From positions 1 through 14,799 of the forward strand of contig JAEWMV010000133.1 in assembly GCA_023393045.1 (NCBI GenBank): 14,799 nucleotides of DNA, written 5' to 3'. A program made the translations under genes and the position numbers. This document shows, one piece after another, positions 6,202-13,311 of this stretch. How positions within the stretch are numbered: the first letter of the stretch is position 1; the number at the start of each line of letters is the position of its first letter. The notes beneath the pieces are model-generated. The model did not search any database. It had not been told where the DNA came from and worked only from the letters and a program-made list of their open reading frames with translations. This DNA is from Bacillota bacterium. Its GTDB lineage: Bacteria; Bacillota; Clostridia; Christensenellales; CAG-138.

Positions 6202-8198
6202 CAGCAAATTTCGCTTCCCCCGGGCATGTCGCCGCCCGTTTCAAGCAGGCGGAGCCTTTCGCCCTCTTCCGTTTGCGTCACGGAGGAAAGCAGCATGCCG
6301 TGGCTCTGTGTGCCCAGCATCTTCCTCGGCTTAAGGTTGACGCAGGCGACGAGTCTTTTGCCAATGAGCGCAGCCGGTTCGGAGTACCATTTGCGTATGC
6401 CGGAGAGGATCACGCGGGGTTCGGCCTCGCCCGTGTCGAGCGTGAACTTCAAAAGCTTGTCGCTCTTGGGCACGAGCTCGCAGTTTAAAACCACGGCCAC
6501 GCGCAGCTTCACTTTCTCAAATTCGTCGAACTCGATGTATTCCGGGGATGCGGGCGCGGCGGGAGCTTTTTCTTCTTTGACTTCCTTCGTCTCAGCCGCC
6601 TGCGGTGCCGCCTCGTGCGAGGGGTGCAGCGCCTCCAACTCCTCGAGTTCCTTCTTTATGTCGATGCGCGGGAAAAGGGCTTCCCCCTTGAACACGCGCG
6701 CGTCCTTGGGCATAACGCCCCATACGCCCGCCTTATCCCATCCTGTCAGCTCCTCGGCCGCGCCGATTTGCGCGAAAGCCGTTTTGCAGGATTCCGGCAT
6801 GAAGGGCACGAGCAGGGAAAGCGTGATGCGAAGCGTTTCGATGAGGTTGTAGAGCACCGTCGCAAGGCGCGGCCTGTTGGCCTCGTCCTTGGCCAAGACC
6901 CAGGGCGCGGTCTCATCGATATACTTGTTGGCGCGGGCGATCACGCGGAACACCTCTTCAAGCGCACTCTGCGTGGCGAAAATATCCATCAGCGTTTCAT
7001 ACTTCGCCTTGAGCGAGGATGCCATGCTGATAAGCTCGTCGTCAAGGGGCTCCGCCCTGCGTTCTTCAATGAGCGTGCCGCCGAAGTATTTTTCCACCAT
7101 GGCCACCGTGCGCGAGAGCAGATTGCCCAAATCGTTTGCAAGCTCCGCGTTGATGCGGGAGATCAAAAGCTCGTTTGTAAAATTGCCGTCCGACCCCAGC
7201 GGGAACTCCCGCATGAGGAAGTAGCGCAGCGCGTCCACGCCGTAGCGGTTGGCGAGGATGACGGGATCCACCACGTTGCCCTTGGACTTGCTCATCTTGC
7301 CGCCGGATAAAAGCAGCCAGCCGTGGCCGAACACCTTTTTGGGCAGCGGCTCGTTGAGGCTCATCAGCATCGCGGGCCATATAATCGAATGGAAGCGCAC
7401 GATCTCCTTGCCCACCATGTGCACGTCGCAGGGCCAGTATTTTTTATAATCGTCATAGCGCCTGTTCTCATAGCCCAAAGCGGTGATGTAGTTGGAGAGC
7501 GCGTCTATCCACACATACACCACATGGCCGGGGTCGAAATCGACCGGCACGCCCCAGGTGAAGCTCGTGCGGGACACGCACAGGTCCTCCAAACCGGGGT
7601 CGATGAAGTTCTTGACCATCTCGTTCACGCGGGAGGCGGGCTCCAGGAATGTGCCGGAGAGTAGAAGAGCGCGCACCTTTTCCGCGTATTTTGAAAGGCG
7701 GAAGAAATAGGCTTCCTCCTCCGCGTACTTCACCTCGCGCCCGCAGTCCGGGCACTTGCCGTCCACCAGCTGGCTTTCCGTCCAGAAGCTTTCGCACGGC
7801 GTGCAGTACATGCCGGAATATTTGCCCTTGTAGATATCCCCGTTTTCGTACATCTTCTTGAAGATGCGCTGTATGGCGGCCACGTGGTAATCGTCTGTCG
7901 TGCGGATGAAGCGGTCATTTGAGATGTTCATCAGCTTCCACAGGTCGCGTATGCCGTCCTTGCCGTCCACGATGTTGTCCACGAACTTCTGCGGGGAAAC
8001 GCCCGCCGCTTTCGCCTTTTCCTCTATTTTCTGGCCGTGCTCGTCGGTTCCGGTGAGGAACATCACGTCGTACCCGCACATCCTCTTGTAGCGCGCGAGC
8101 ACGTCCGTGGCGACGGTGCAGTACGTATGGCCGATATGCAGCTTATCGCTGGGGTAATAAATCGGGGTCGTGATGTAAAAAGTCTTCCTGTCCTGCAT
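6201..8198 (-). CDS. metG: Methionyl-tRNA synthetase with C-terminal tRNA-binding domain
   Basis: MetG charges tRNA-Met with methionine. In order, the 665-residue protein shows the Rossmann catalytic core beginning YITTPIYYPSDKLHIGH (HIGH signature at 21-24), one zinc knuckle with C132, C135, C149 and C152, the KMSKS loop at 301-305 (GGKMSKSKGN), an anticodon-binding helical domain, an Ala/Glu/Lys-rich linker (about 520-555), and a C-terminal EMAP/Trbp111-type tRNA-binding domain (EYIEFDEFEKVKLRVAVV onward). Length and single knuckle fit the bacterial MetG1 form. The ATG at 8198 has AAGGAG seven bases upstream; an extension to 8228 would run through that site. A promoter lies at 8241-8269, and the roughly 35-base leader is too short for a T-box. 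It is the first gene of the metG-GNAT-tatD operon. Confidence 0.97.
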   Translation of the reverse strand: MQDRKTFYITTPIYYPSDKLHIGHTYCTVATDVLARYKRMCGYDVMFLTGTDEHGQKIEEKAKAAGVSPQKFVDNIVDGKDGIRDLWKLMNISNDRFIRTTDDYHVAAIQRIFKKMYENGDIYKGKYSGMYCTPCESFWTESQLVDGKCPDCGREVKYAEEEAYFFRLSKYAEKVRALLLSGTFLEPASRVNEMVKNFIDPGLEDLCVSRTSFTWGVPVDFDPGHVVYVWIDALSNYITALGYENRRYDDYKKYWPCDVHMVGKEIVRFHSIIWPAMLMSLNEPLPKKVFGHGWLLLSGGKMSKSKGNVVDPVILANRYGVDALRYFLMREFPLGSDGNFTNELLISRINAELANDLGNLLSRTVAMVEKYFGGTLIEERRAEPLDDELISMASSLKAKYETLMDIFATQSALEEVFRVIARANKYIDETAPWVLAKDEANRPRLATVLYNLIETLRITLSLLVPFMPESCKTAFAQIGAAEELTGWDKAGVWGVMPKDARVFKGEALFPRIDIKKELEELEALHPSHEAAPQAAETKEVKEEKAPAAPASPEYIEFDEFEKVKLRVAVVLNCELVPKSDKLLKFTLDTGEAEPRVILSGIRKWYSEPAALIGKRLVACVNLKPRKMLGTQSHGMLLSSVTQTEEGERLRLLETGGDMPGGSEIC

Positions 8199-8240
8199 TC
8201 CTTTTCTCCTTAGGGCGCATCCCTTCAATTAATAATAGAA

Positions 8241-8269
8241 AGTGTACTTTCGCAGGGTGTTTTTGTCAA
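8241..8269 (-). promoter_or_regulatory. Promoter of the metG operon
   Basis: On the minus strand TTGACA (8264-8269) and TACACT (8241-8246) are separated by 17 bases. Transcription would begin near 8234, about 36 bases before the metG ATG, leaving no space for a T-box leader. Confidence 0.75.
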
Positions 8270-8279
8270 CTGCGACTTG

Positions 8280-8288
8280 TGGTAGAAT
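8280..8288 (+). promoter_or_regulatory. Possible extended -10 promoter for the trmN6-like gene run
   Basis: TGGTAGAAT is an extended -10 element (TGn plus TAGAAT, 8283-8288). No good -35 box stands at 16-18 bases; TTGTCA at 8263-8268 is only 14 bases upstream. If used, it gives a leader of about 105 bases containing four inverted repeats before the ATG at 8403. Confidence 0.4.
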
Positions 8289-8300
8289 AGAGGGCGCAGG

Positions 8301-8398
8301 GGCAATTGACAATTGCCATTATCCCTTCCCCGCCGCAGCGGCGTTCCTTAGTTATTCACCATTCACTGTTAGCTATTAGCTAAATCCTGAAAGGATTT
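8301..8398. repeat. Series of four inverted repeats, possible dispersed intergenic element or structured leader
   Basis: Four short inverted repeats follow one another: GGCAATTGACAATTGCC (8301-8317), CGCCG-CAG-CGGCG (8331-8343), TTAGCTATTAGCTAA (8369-8383) and AAATCCTGAAAGGATTT (8382-8398). The last contains AAGGA, the ribosome binding site of the gene at 8403. AATTGACAAT also occurs at 3692-3701, directly at the end of the ModE-like gene, which hints at a dispersed repeat family. No coding frame is seen in 8229-8402. Confidence 0.6.
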
Positions 8399-8402
8399 CC
8401 GT

Positions 8403-9077
8403 ATGCCCCCCATCGTCCTCGACGACCTCCAATATAACGGCCTTGTGATCCTGCGGGACACCGCGCGTTTTTCCTACGGGCACGACGCGGTGTCATTGGC
8501 CAATTTCGTGCGCGCGAAAAAGGGGGAACGCTTCGTGGACCTCGGCACGGGCACGGGCGTCATCGCCTTGCTCGCCCACGCCAAAACCGGCGCGGACGCG
8601 CTCGCGGTGGACATCGATCCCGCTTGCTGCGCTCTCGCGCAAAAGAGCGTCAGGAAGAACAACCTCGAAGCGCATATCGAGGTGCTGTGTGCCGACATGC
8701 GGGAGTTGAGCCCGGCAAAGCTCGGCACGTTCGACGCGGCGGTGTGCAACCCGCCGTATTTCGCCGCAGGCACGGAGAGCCCCGATCCTTCGCGGCAAAG
8801 AAGCAAGTTTCAAGGGGACTGCACGCTTAAGGACGTCGTGTCGTGCGCGGCGCGGCTATTGAAAAACGGCGGTAGGTTTTTCGCCTGCTATCCCGCGGAT
8901 TTCATCGCGCCGCTGCTATATGAGCTGCAAGGCCAAAAGCTCACGCCCAAAAGGATGCGCTTCGTGCGCTCCAAAGCGGACAAGCCGCCTTACCTCGTTC
9001 TGGTCGAGGCGAAGAAGGGCGCGCGCGACGGCGCGGTCATAGAAGAAACAACGCTGGAGGAACACGATGGAAACTGA
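8403..9077 (+). CDS. TrmN6-like tRNA1(Val) A37 N6-methyltransferase
   Basis: A 224-residue SAM-dependent N6-adenine methyltransferase of the TrmN6/YabB group; E. coli TrmN6 (YfiC) methylates A37 of tRNA1(Val), but the substrate here is inferred. The N-terminal segment with FSYGHDAVSLANF is family-typical. SAM motif I is DLGTGTGVIALL (46-57), the acidic ribose-binding strand is AVDID (68-72), and the catalytic motif is NPPYF (116-120). The ATG at 8403 has AAAGGA seven bases upstream, but that site lies in a perfect 7-bp hairpin (8382-8398), so initiation may be structure-controlled. Its 3' end overlaps rsmI by 11 bp, as in many Firmicutes where yabB and rsmI are neighbours. Confidence 0.88.
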   Translation: MPPIVLDDLQYNGLVILRDTARFSYGHDAVSLANFVRAKKGERFVDLGTGTGVIALLAHAKTGADALAVDIDPACCALAQKSVRKNNLEAHIEVLCADMRELSPAKLGTFDAAVCNPPYFAAGTESPDPSRQRSKFQGDCTLKDVVSCAARLLKNGGRFFACYPADFIAPLLYELQGQKLTPKRMRFVRSKADKPPYLVLVEAKKGARDGAVIEETTLEEHDGN

Positions 9078-9915
9078 CGCCGCCCCCCTCGCGCCTATGC
9101 TGTATCTGGTGGCGACGCCCATCGGCAACATGGAGGACATCACCTATCGCGCGGTGCGCGTGCTCGCCTGCGTCGCCGCCGTGTACTGCGAGGATACAAG
9201 AAGGACGGGCGCGCTTTTGTCAAAACTCGGCATCAAAAAGCCCCTCGTGAGCTGCCGGGAGCAGAACGAGGCCGCGCGGGCGGAGGAGATCGTCTCGCGC
9301 GTGAAAGCGGGCAAGCCCATCGCCTATGTGAGCGACGCGGGCATGCCCTGCGTGAGCGATCCGGGGGAGCGCCTCGTCGCAGCCTGCGTCGAGGCGGACG
9401 TGCCCTTTACAGTCATCCCCGGCGCGTCCGCAATGACCACGGCGCTCGCGCTCTCTGGCCTTCCTTCGCAAAACGCCTGCTTTGTCGGCTTCCTCCCGAG
9501 GGAAACCAAGGCGCGGCGCGAGGCGATAGAGCGCATCGCAAAGCACAGGGACACGCTCATTTTCTATGAAAGCCCGCTGCGTGTGGCGTCCACGGCGAAG
9601 GAGTTGAGCGAAAAGCTCGGCGACCGGCCCTGCGCGCTGTGCCGGGAACTGACGAAACTGCATGAAGAGGTCGTGCGCGGCACGCTCTCCTCCCTTGCCG
9701 GGCGCTATGCGGACGCGCCGCCCAAGGGCGAGTGCGCGCTGGTCGTCGCGGGCGCAAAAGAGGAGGCAGGGCTGTCCGTGGAGGACGCGCGGGCGCTTGC
9801 GCAGGAGCTTGCGTCATCGGGCTTGAGCGCGAAGGACGCGGCGGCGGAATTATCCGCGCGCGCGGGCCTGTCGAAAAACGGGGCGTACTCCCTGATCAAA
9901 GAGATGAAAAACTGA
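9067..9915 (+). CDS. rsmI: RsmI, 16S rRNA (cytidine1402-2'-O)-methyltransferase
   Basis: RsmI adds the 2'-O-methyl group to C1402 in the 16S rRNA decoding centre, using SAM. The 282-residue protein shows the tetrapyrrole-methylase fold signatures: VATPIGNMEDIT (15-26), EDTRRTGALL (42-51), the diagnostic SDAGMPCVSDPG (89-100) and a VIPGASAMTTALALSG stretch. The C-terminal 45 residues form the small helical domain usual for RsmI (LSAKDAAAELSARAGLSKN). ATG 9067 has GGAGG six bases upstream; ATG 9097 is a less likely alternative. The start lies inside the preceding methyltransferase gene, so the two RNA methylases are translationally linked, and the next gene follows after 16 bp. Confidence 0.96.
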   Translation: METDAAPLAPMLYLVATPIGNMEDITYRAVRVLACVAAVYCEDTRRTGALLSKLGIKKPLVSCREQNEAARAEEIVSRVKAGKPIAYVSDAGMPCVSDPGERLVAACVEADVPFTVIPGASAMTTALALSGLPSQNACFVGFLPRETKARREAIERIAKHRDTLIFYESPLRVASTAKELSEKLGDRPCALCRELTKLHEEVVRGTLSSLAGRYADAPPKGECALVVAGAKEEAGLSVEDARALAQELASSGLSAKDAAAELSARAGLSKNGAYSLIKEMKN

Positions 9916-9931
9916 GGGAGGCTTGCATTGA

Positions 9932-11002
9932 ATGACGACCATGGATAAAGATATGCTTCGTCCCTATCTTGCCGCGCACGCGGCAAAGCATCCCGCCATG
10001 CAGCCGCAGGACGTGGTGAAGCTTTGCTATCAGGCGGCCTTCGGCGCGGAGCATCTCGTTTCGGACATCCCCGCCGCGCGCGCTTATTTTATGGAGGAGT
10101 ATGAGCGCACGGAGGGTCGGGACGCGCCGCTTTGCGAGGACATTTCGCCCGCTTCCTGCCGCGTTGACATCGGCGCGTGGAAAGCGCGGGGCATGCCCCC
10201 CGAATGGCTGTTCAACGCCTTTCTCCTTTCCTCGAAGGAAGAAGCGCCCGGCGGCGGGAAGGCGTTCCTGCGCGTTCTTGCCGGGGCGCGGGAGCTGGCG
10301 CAGGAAGGCGCTTTTGCCTTTACCGAAGAGGCCTTTGGCGCTTTTTCGGCGGAGTATCTCAAAAAGGGCATGCGGGCGGTCCACCACAGCGCGCAGTATC
10401 GGGAGGCGGAGCGCCCCGCGTACAGGCTGGTGGGCGGGCGCGCCGCGCGGCTCTTTCCCCTTTTGGAAAAGATGGCCGCGCTTCCCCCGGTGGACGGCGC
10501 GCGTACCGTCGCCATAGACGGGCGCAGCGCTTCGGGCAAAACCGCCATGGCAAAGGCGCTTTCTCAAATCGTCGGCGCGGGCGTGGTGCACATGGACGAT
10601 TTTTTCCTGCCGCTTGCGCTTCGCACCGAGGAGCGCCTTGCGGCGCCCGGCGGCAACGCGCATTTCGAGCGCTTCGGGGAGGAGGTTCTCCCCTTCCTCC
10701 CAGCGGGCGAGGAATTTGCCTACGGCGTGTTCGACTGCTCGAAGATGGAAATAACGGGAAAACGCGAGGTCAGGGCCTCCCCCTGGCGCGTGGTCGAGGG
10801 CGCGTACTGCCAGCATCCCTGCCTTGGCGATTACGCGGCGCTGCGGGCGTTTTGCGACATTGACCCCGCGCAGCAGCTGCGGCGCATCCGCGCGCGGGAC
10901 GGCGAGGAAGCTTTAAGGGAGTACGCCTCCCGCTGGATTCCCATGGAGGAAGCGTACATCGCCGCCTTCGGCATACGCGAAAGGGCGGACGTCATACTCT
11001 AA
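9932..11002 (+). CDS. Two-domain protein: unassigned N-terminal domain fused to uridine-kinase-like P-loop domain
   Basis: This 356-residue protein joins two parts. Residues about 1-175 form a helical-looking domain I cannot assign to a named family; its conserved-looking stretches are HPAMQPQDVVKLCYQAAFGA (20-39), the EHLV that follows, PPEWLFNAFLLS and HHSAQYREAERPAYRLV. Residues about 190-356 form a uridine/nucleoside kinase-like P-loop domain: Walker A GRSASGKT (197-204), HMDDFFLP with the acidic pair expected to contact substrate or Mg2+ (220-227), RLAAPGGNAHFERF, a VVEGAYCQHP strand (287-296), the RIRARDG lid region, and WIPMEEAY. This is the Udk-like arrangement, so phosphorylation of a nucleoside or similar small molecule is likely; the substrate is unknown. 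ATG 9932 has GGGAGG ten bases upstream (ATG 9941 is also possible). It lies 16 bp after rsmI and 24 bp before the ATPase gene. Confidence 0.82.
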   Translation: MTTMDKDMLRPYLAAHAAKHPAMQPQDVVKLCYQAAFGAEHLVSDIPAARAYFMEEYERTEGRDAPLCEDISPASCRVDIGAWKARGMPPEWLFNAFLLSSKEEAPGGGKAFLRVLAGARELAQEGAFAFTEEAFGAFSAEYLKKGMRAVHHSAQYREAERPAYRLVGGRAARLFPLLEKMAALPPVDGARTVAIDGRSASGKTAMAKALSQIVGAGVVHMDDFFLPLALRTEERLAAPGGNAHFERFGEEVLPFLPAGEEFAYGVFDCSKMEITGKREVRASPWRVVEGAYCQHPCLGDYAALRAFCDIDPAQQLRRIRARDGEEALREYASRWIPMEEAYIAAFGIRERADVIL

Positions 11003-11026
11003 AGAGCGCAAAGGGGCAGCCGCAAT

Positions 11027-11818
11027 ATGATTTACCTTTCCCGCTTTGAAAAGAAAAGCCCGGCTATGGGCGAGGGCTATCCTTTCGCCGTGCCGCTCAT
11101 CGCCGCGATGCAGGCCATTGACTTCACAGCGTCCGTCACCATTTTCGCGGGGGACAACGGCAGCGGCAAGACCACGCTGCTGGAGCTCATGGCCGCAAAA
11201 CTTTCCGCCGTGCGCATCGGCTCCGGCAACAGGGGCGAGCGGCGCGCGCGGATAGAAAAGGTGGCGGCAGGCTTCCTTGCCACGCGCGCGCGCACGCAAA
11301 GGCTGTGCTTCTATTTCACGGCGGAGGATTTCAGCCGGGAGCTTGAGGCGCGCATGGAAATGCGCGAGGACGCGGAAAACGCCCTGCGCCGGATCGAGCA
11401 GGAATATGTAAACCGTTCCGCCTACGCGAAAGGCCAGGCCTCCATGCCCTTTGCGCGCACCATCGGCGAAATGGACGGACAGTATCGGACGGAACTCACA
11501 GAGCGCAGCCACGGCGAGGGCTTCCTCGATTTCTTTGGAAAACGGCTCGTGCGCGGCGGACTGTATTTTCTCGACGAACCGGAGGCCGCGCTGACCTACT
11601 TCAACCAGCTTGTGCTGCTCAACATGATACGCGAGGCCGTGCAAAACGACTGCCAGTTCGTGGTTTCCACACACTCCCCCGTGCTGTGCGCCTGCCCGGA
11701 CGCCGTGATTTACGAGCTGACCCAAAACGGCCCCGCGCGCACGCGGTACGAGGAGCTTTCCGACGTGAAATTCCTCAAAATGTTCCTGTTCGAGCGGGAA
11801 AAGCTTTTGCGCTATTAA
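11027..11818 (+). CDS. ABC-type/AAA_21 ATPase of the COG3910 type
   Basis: A 263-residue stand-alone ATPase with no membrane segment. Walker A is GDNGSGKTT (42-50), Walker B is GLYFLDEPEAAL (178-189), and STHSPVL (214-220) carries the H-loop histidine. The place of the ABC signature holds SHGEG (161-165) instead of LSGGQ, as in SMC/Rad50/OLD-like ATPases and the predicted ATPases of COG3910. Between Walker A and signature lies a charged helical stretch (about 100-135) in place of a transporter-type helical domain. These features argue for a soluble DNA- or RNA-associated ATPase rather than a transporter subunit; the true role is unknown. It sits between two kinase-like genes in the same orientation with gaps of 24 and 12 bp. 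The ribosome binding site is weak (AGGGGC about 11 bases before the ATG). Confidence 0.82.
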   Translation: MIYLSRFEKKSPAMGEGYPFAVPLIAAMQAIDFTASVTIFAGDNGSGKTTLLELMAAKLSAVRIGSGNRGERRARIEKVAAGFLATRARTQRLCFYFTAEDFSRELEARMEMREDAENALRRIEQEYVNRSAYAKGQASMPFARTIGEMDGQYRTELTERSHGEGFLDFFGKRLVRGGLYFLDEPEAALTYFNQLVLLNMIREAVQNDCQFVVSTHSPVLCACPDAVIYELTQNGPARTRYEELSDVKFLKMFLFEREKLLRY

Positions 11819-11830
11819 GAGGGGGAAATT

Positions 11831-12769
11831 ATGGGCTACGTCGTGGGCGTGGGCGCGCTCAACGCCGATTTCGCGGGCAGGAGCCGGGAAAACCCCGTCA
11901 TGCGGGACTCCAACCCCGGCTTCGTTCGCGTGAGCGCGGGCGGCGTGACGCGAAACATCTTGGAAAACGCCGCGCGCATGGGGCTTGACTGCCGCCTTTT
12001 GAGCGCCGCGGGCAATGACGCGCTGGGAAAAATGGCGCTTGCGGCGACGAAAAACGCGGGCGTGGACGTATCCCACGCGCTCATCTTGGACGATATCCCC
12101 ACGTCGACCTACTGCGCCATACTCGAACCCTCGGGCGAAATGCTTGTGGCCCTCTCGGACATGCGCATACTCGAGCGCGTGAGCGACGGCTATCTTGAAG
12201 CCCACGCCGGCTTGCTTGCGGGCGCGGACGCCGTTGTGCTCGATCCCAGTTTGCCCGTGCGCGCGATCGATAAAGTGCTGGAACTTGCCTGCGGCGCGCC
12301 TGTCTTTGCCGATCCGGTGTCCACAAGCTATGCGAAGAAGCTCATCGGCCGCGAAGGGCGGTTTTTCATGCTCAAGCCCAACCGCATGGAGCTTTCCATA
12401 CTCACCGGCATGGACGCCGATACGGAAACGTCCCTTCGCCGCGCGGCGGAAGCGCTCGTCAATACCGGCTGCAAAAGGGTGTATGTCACGCTCGGCGCGG
12501 AAGGCTGCGCCTATGCGGACGATGATGGCCGCTACCTGCGCAGCAAGCTTCGCCCCGCGCGCCAAATGGAAAACGCCACCGGCGCGGGGGACGCTTTTAC
12601 CGCCGCCGTGCTCTACGGCTTTGTGCGGGACTACGCGCCCGCGCGCACGATTTTCCTCGCGCTTGCCGCGGGGCTTGCCGCGATACAAAGCGAGGCCACT
12701 GTGGAGCCGCGCATGAGCGAAGCTTTTCTTGAATCCATTTTGCGCGAAAACCCGATGGCATCATGTTGA
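11831..12769 (+). CDS. psuK: PfkB-family sugar kinase, probably pseudouridine kinase
   Basis: PfkB (ribokinase) family kinases phosphorylate sugars and nucleosides; this one most resembles PsuK/YeiC, which makes pseudouridine 5'-phosphate. The 312-residue protein shows the substrate-side segments DSNPG (26-30) and GGVTRNILENAARMG (37-51), the SDMRILE stretch (109-115) also seen in PsuK-like proteins, FADPVST (159-165), LKPNRMEL (181-188), and the C-terminal PfkB signature ATGAGDAF (249-256) with catalytic Asp254. PsuK normally works with PsuG, the C-C glycosidase that releases ribose 5-phosphate and uracil; psuG is not in this window. Other PfkB substrates remain possible. ATG 11831 has GAGGGGG six bases upstream and lies 12 bp after the ATPase. 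The stop codon overlaps the -35 box of the tRNA promoter. Confidence 0.8.
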   Translation: MGYVVGVGALNADFAGRSRENPVMRDSNPGFVRVSAGGVTRNILENAARMGLDCRLLSAAGNDALGKMALAATKNAGVDVSHALILDDIPTSTYCAILEPSGEMLVALSDMRILERVSDGYLEAHAGLLAGADAVVLDPSLPVRAIDKVLELACGAPVFADPVSTSYAKKLIGREGRFFMLKPNRMELSILTGMDADTETSLRRAAEALVNTGCKRVYVTLGAEGCAYADDDGRYLRSKLRPARQMENATGAGDAFTAAVLYGFVRDYAPARTIFLALAAGLAAIQSEATVEPRMSEAFLESILRENPMASC

Positions 12770-12794
12770 CAATGGCATGAACTTGCGTTAAAAT
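12766..12794 (+). promoter_or_regulatory. tRNA-Arg promoter overlapping the psuK stop codon
   Basis: TTGACA (12766-12771) and TAAAAT (12789-12794) are separated by 17 bases. The TGA in the -35 box is the stop codon of the kinase gene (12767-12769). Transcription would begin near 12801, about 20 bases before the mature tRNA. Confidence 0.85.
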
Positions 12795-12820
12795 AACGGA
12801 GCGTCTTTAAACGGACGTAT

Positions 12821-12896
12821 GCGCCCATAGCTCAGCGGATAGAGTGCCCGGCTACGAACCGGTAGGTCGCAGGTTCAAATCCTGCTGGGCGCGCCA
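12821..12896 (+). tRNA. tRNA-Arg (anticodon ACG), CCA encoded
   Basis: A full cloverleaf is visible. The acceptor stem GCGCCCA (12821-12827) pairs perfectly with TGGGCGC (12886-12892). The D arm runs GCTC...GAGT, the anticodon loop is CTACGAA with ACG at 12854-12856, and the T arm GCAGG-TTCAAAT-CCTGC is perfect. The discriminator G12893 and CCA (12894-12896) are encoded. ACG identifies arginine, with A34 expected to be converted to inosine by TadA to read CGU/CGC/CGA. One oddity is that the anticodon stem CCCGG/CCGGT leaves a C27-U43 mismatch at its base. Confidence 0.96.
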
Positions 12897-12897
12897 G

Positions 12898-12936
12898 AAA
12901 GACATAGCTTTCCATCAGGGGAAGGTATGTCTTTTT
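12898..12936 (+). terminator. Terminator after tRNA-Arg
   Basis: AAAGACAT (12898-12905) pairs with ATGTCTTT (12927-12934), with an inner TTCC/GGAA stem, and the run of five T ends at 12936. It begins two bases after the CCA end. Confidence 0.88.
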
Positions 12937-13037
12937 CTATGCAGGGAAATATAATATTATAGATTCAAAGACGATTACATTATAATAGACAAGATAATAG
13001 ACAAGCAAAAATTTGACGGAGGGAAACAGATAGTCAT

Positions 13038-13311
13038 ATGGATAAAAATATAGCGGTTTTTTTTTGAACATGAGATTCAAGATGACGACCTATATAAGTC
13101 AATTTATGATTTTCTTTCTTCATCACATATCCGTGAGGGAAAATTTGAAGGAAATGAGGTGTTGCTGAACAAGCTAAACCGCCAAACGGTTATAATTTAT
13201 AAAGAATATGAAATGGAAGATGGGAGTTTTCTATATTCGCAAGACACCATTATATATGATATCCCCTCGCTTTTGAAAAAGTTGGAGGAATACAAAAGAC
13301 AGATTAGGTAG
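13038..13311 (+). pseudogene. Small hypothetical gene with a frameshift in a run of nine T
   Basis: ATG 13038 begins MDKNIAVFF and stops at TGA 13065 just after T9 (13057-13065). Reading one base further on, the frame is open from GAA 13066 to TAG 13309-13311 and gives about 81 residues of protein-like sequence (EHEIQDDDLYKSIYDF at the start; IIYDIPSLLKKLEEYKRQIR at the end). With eight T instead of nine it would be a single 90-residue acidic protein with a Lys-rich tail. GGAGGG lies upstream at 13018-13023 but 14 bases from the ATG, so the start is not firm. I do not recognise the family. It may be a real mutation, a sequencing error in the homopolymer, or a gene expressed by slippage. Confidence 0.5.

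Noticed and set aside
8199..8240. T-box leader for metG
   Set aside because: The promoter places the transcript start about 36 bases before the ATG, far too short for a T-box, and no specifier stem is seen.
9896..12688. Very long minus-strand ORFs (306 and 591 codons) opposite the kinase and ATPase genes
   Set aside because: Composition is His/Arg/Gly/Ala-rich with no domain signature, and they lie antisense to genes with intact Walker and PfkB motifs.
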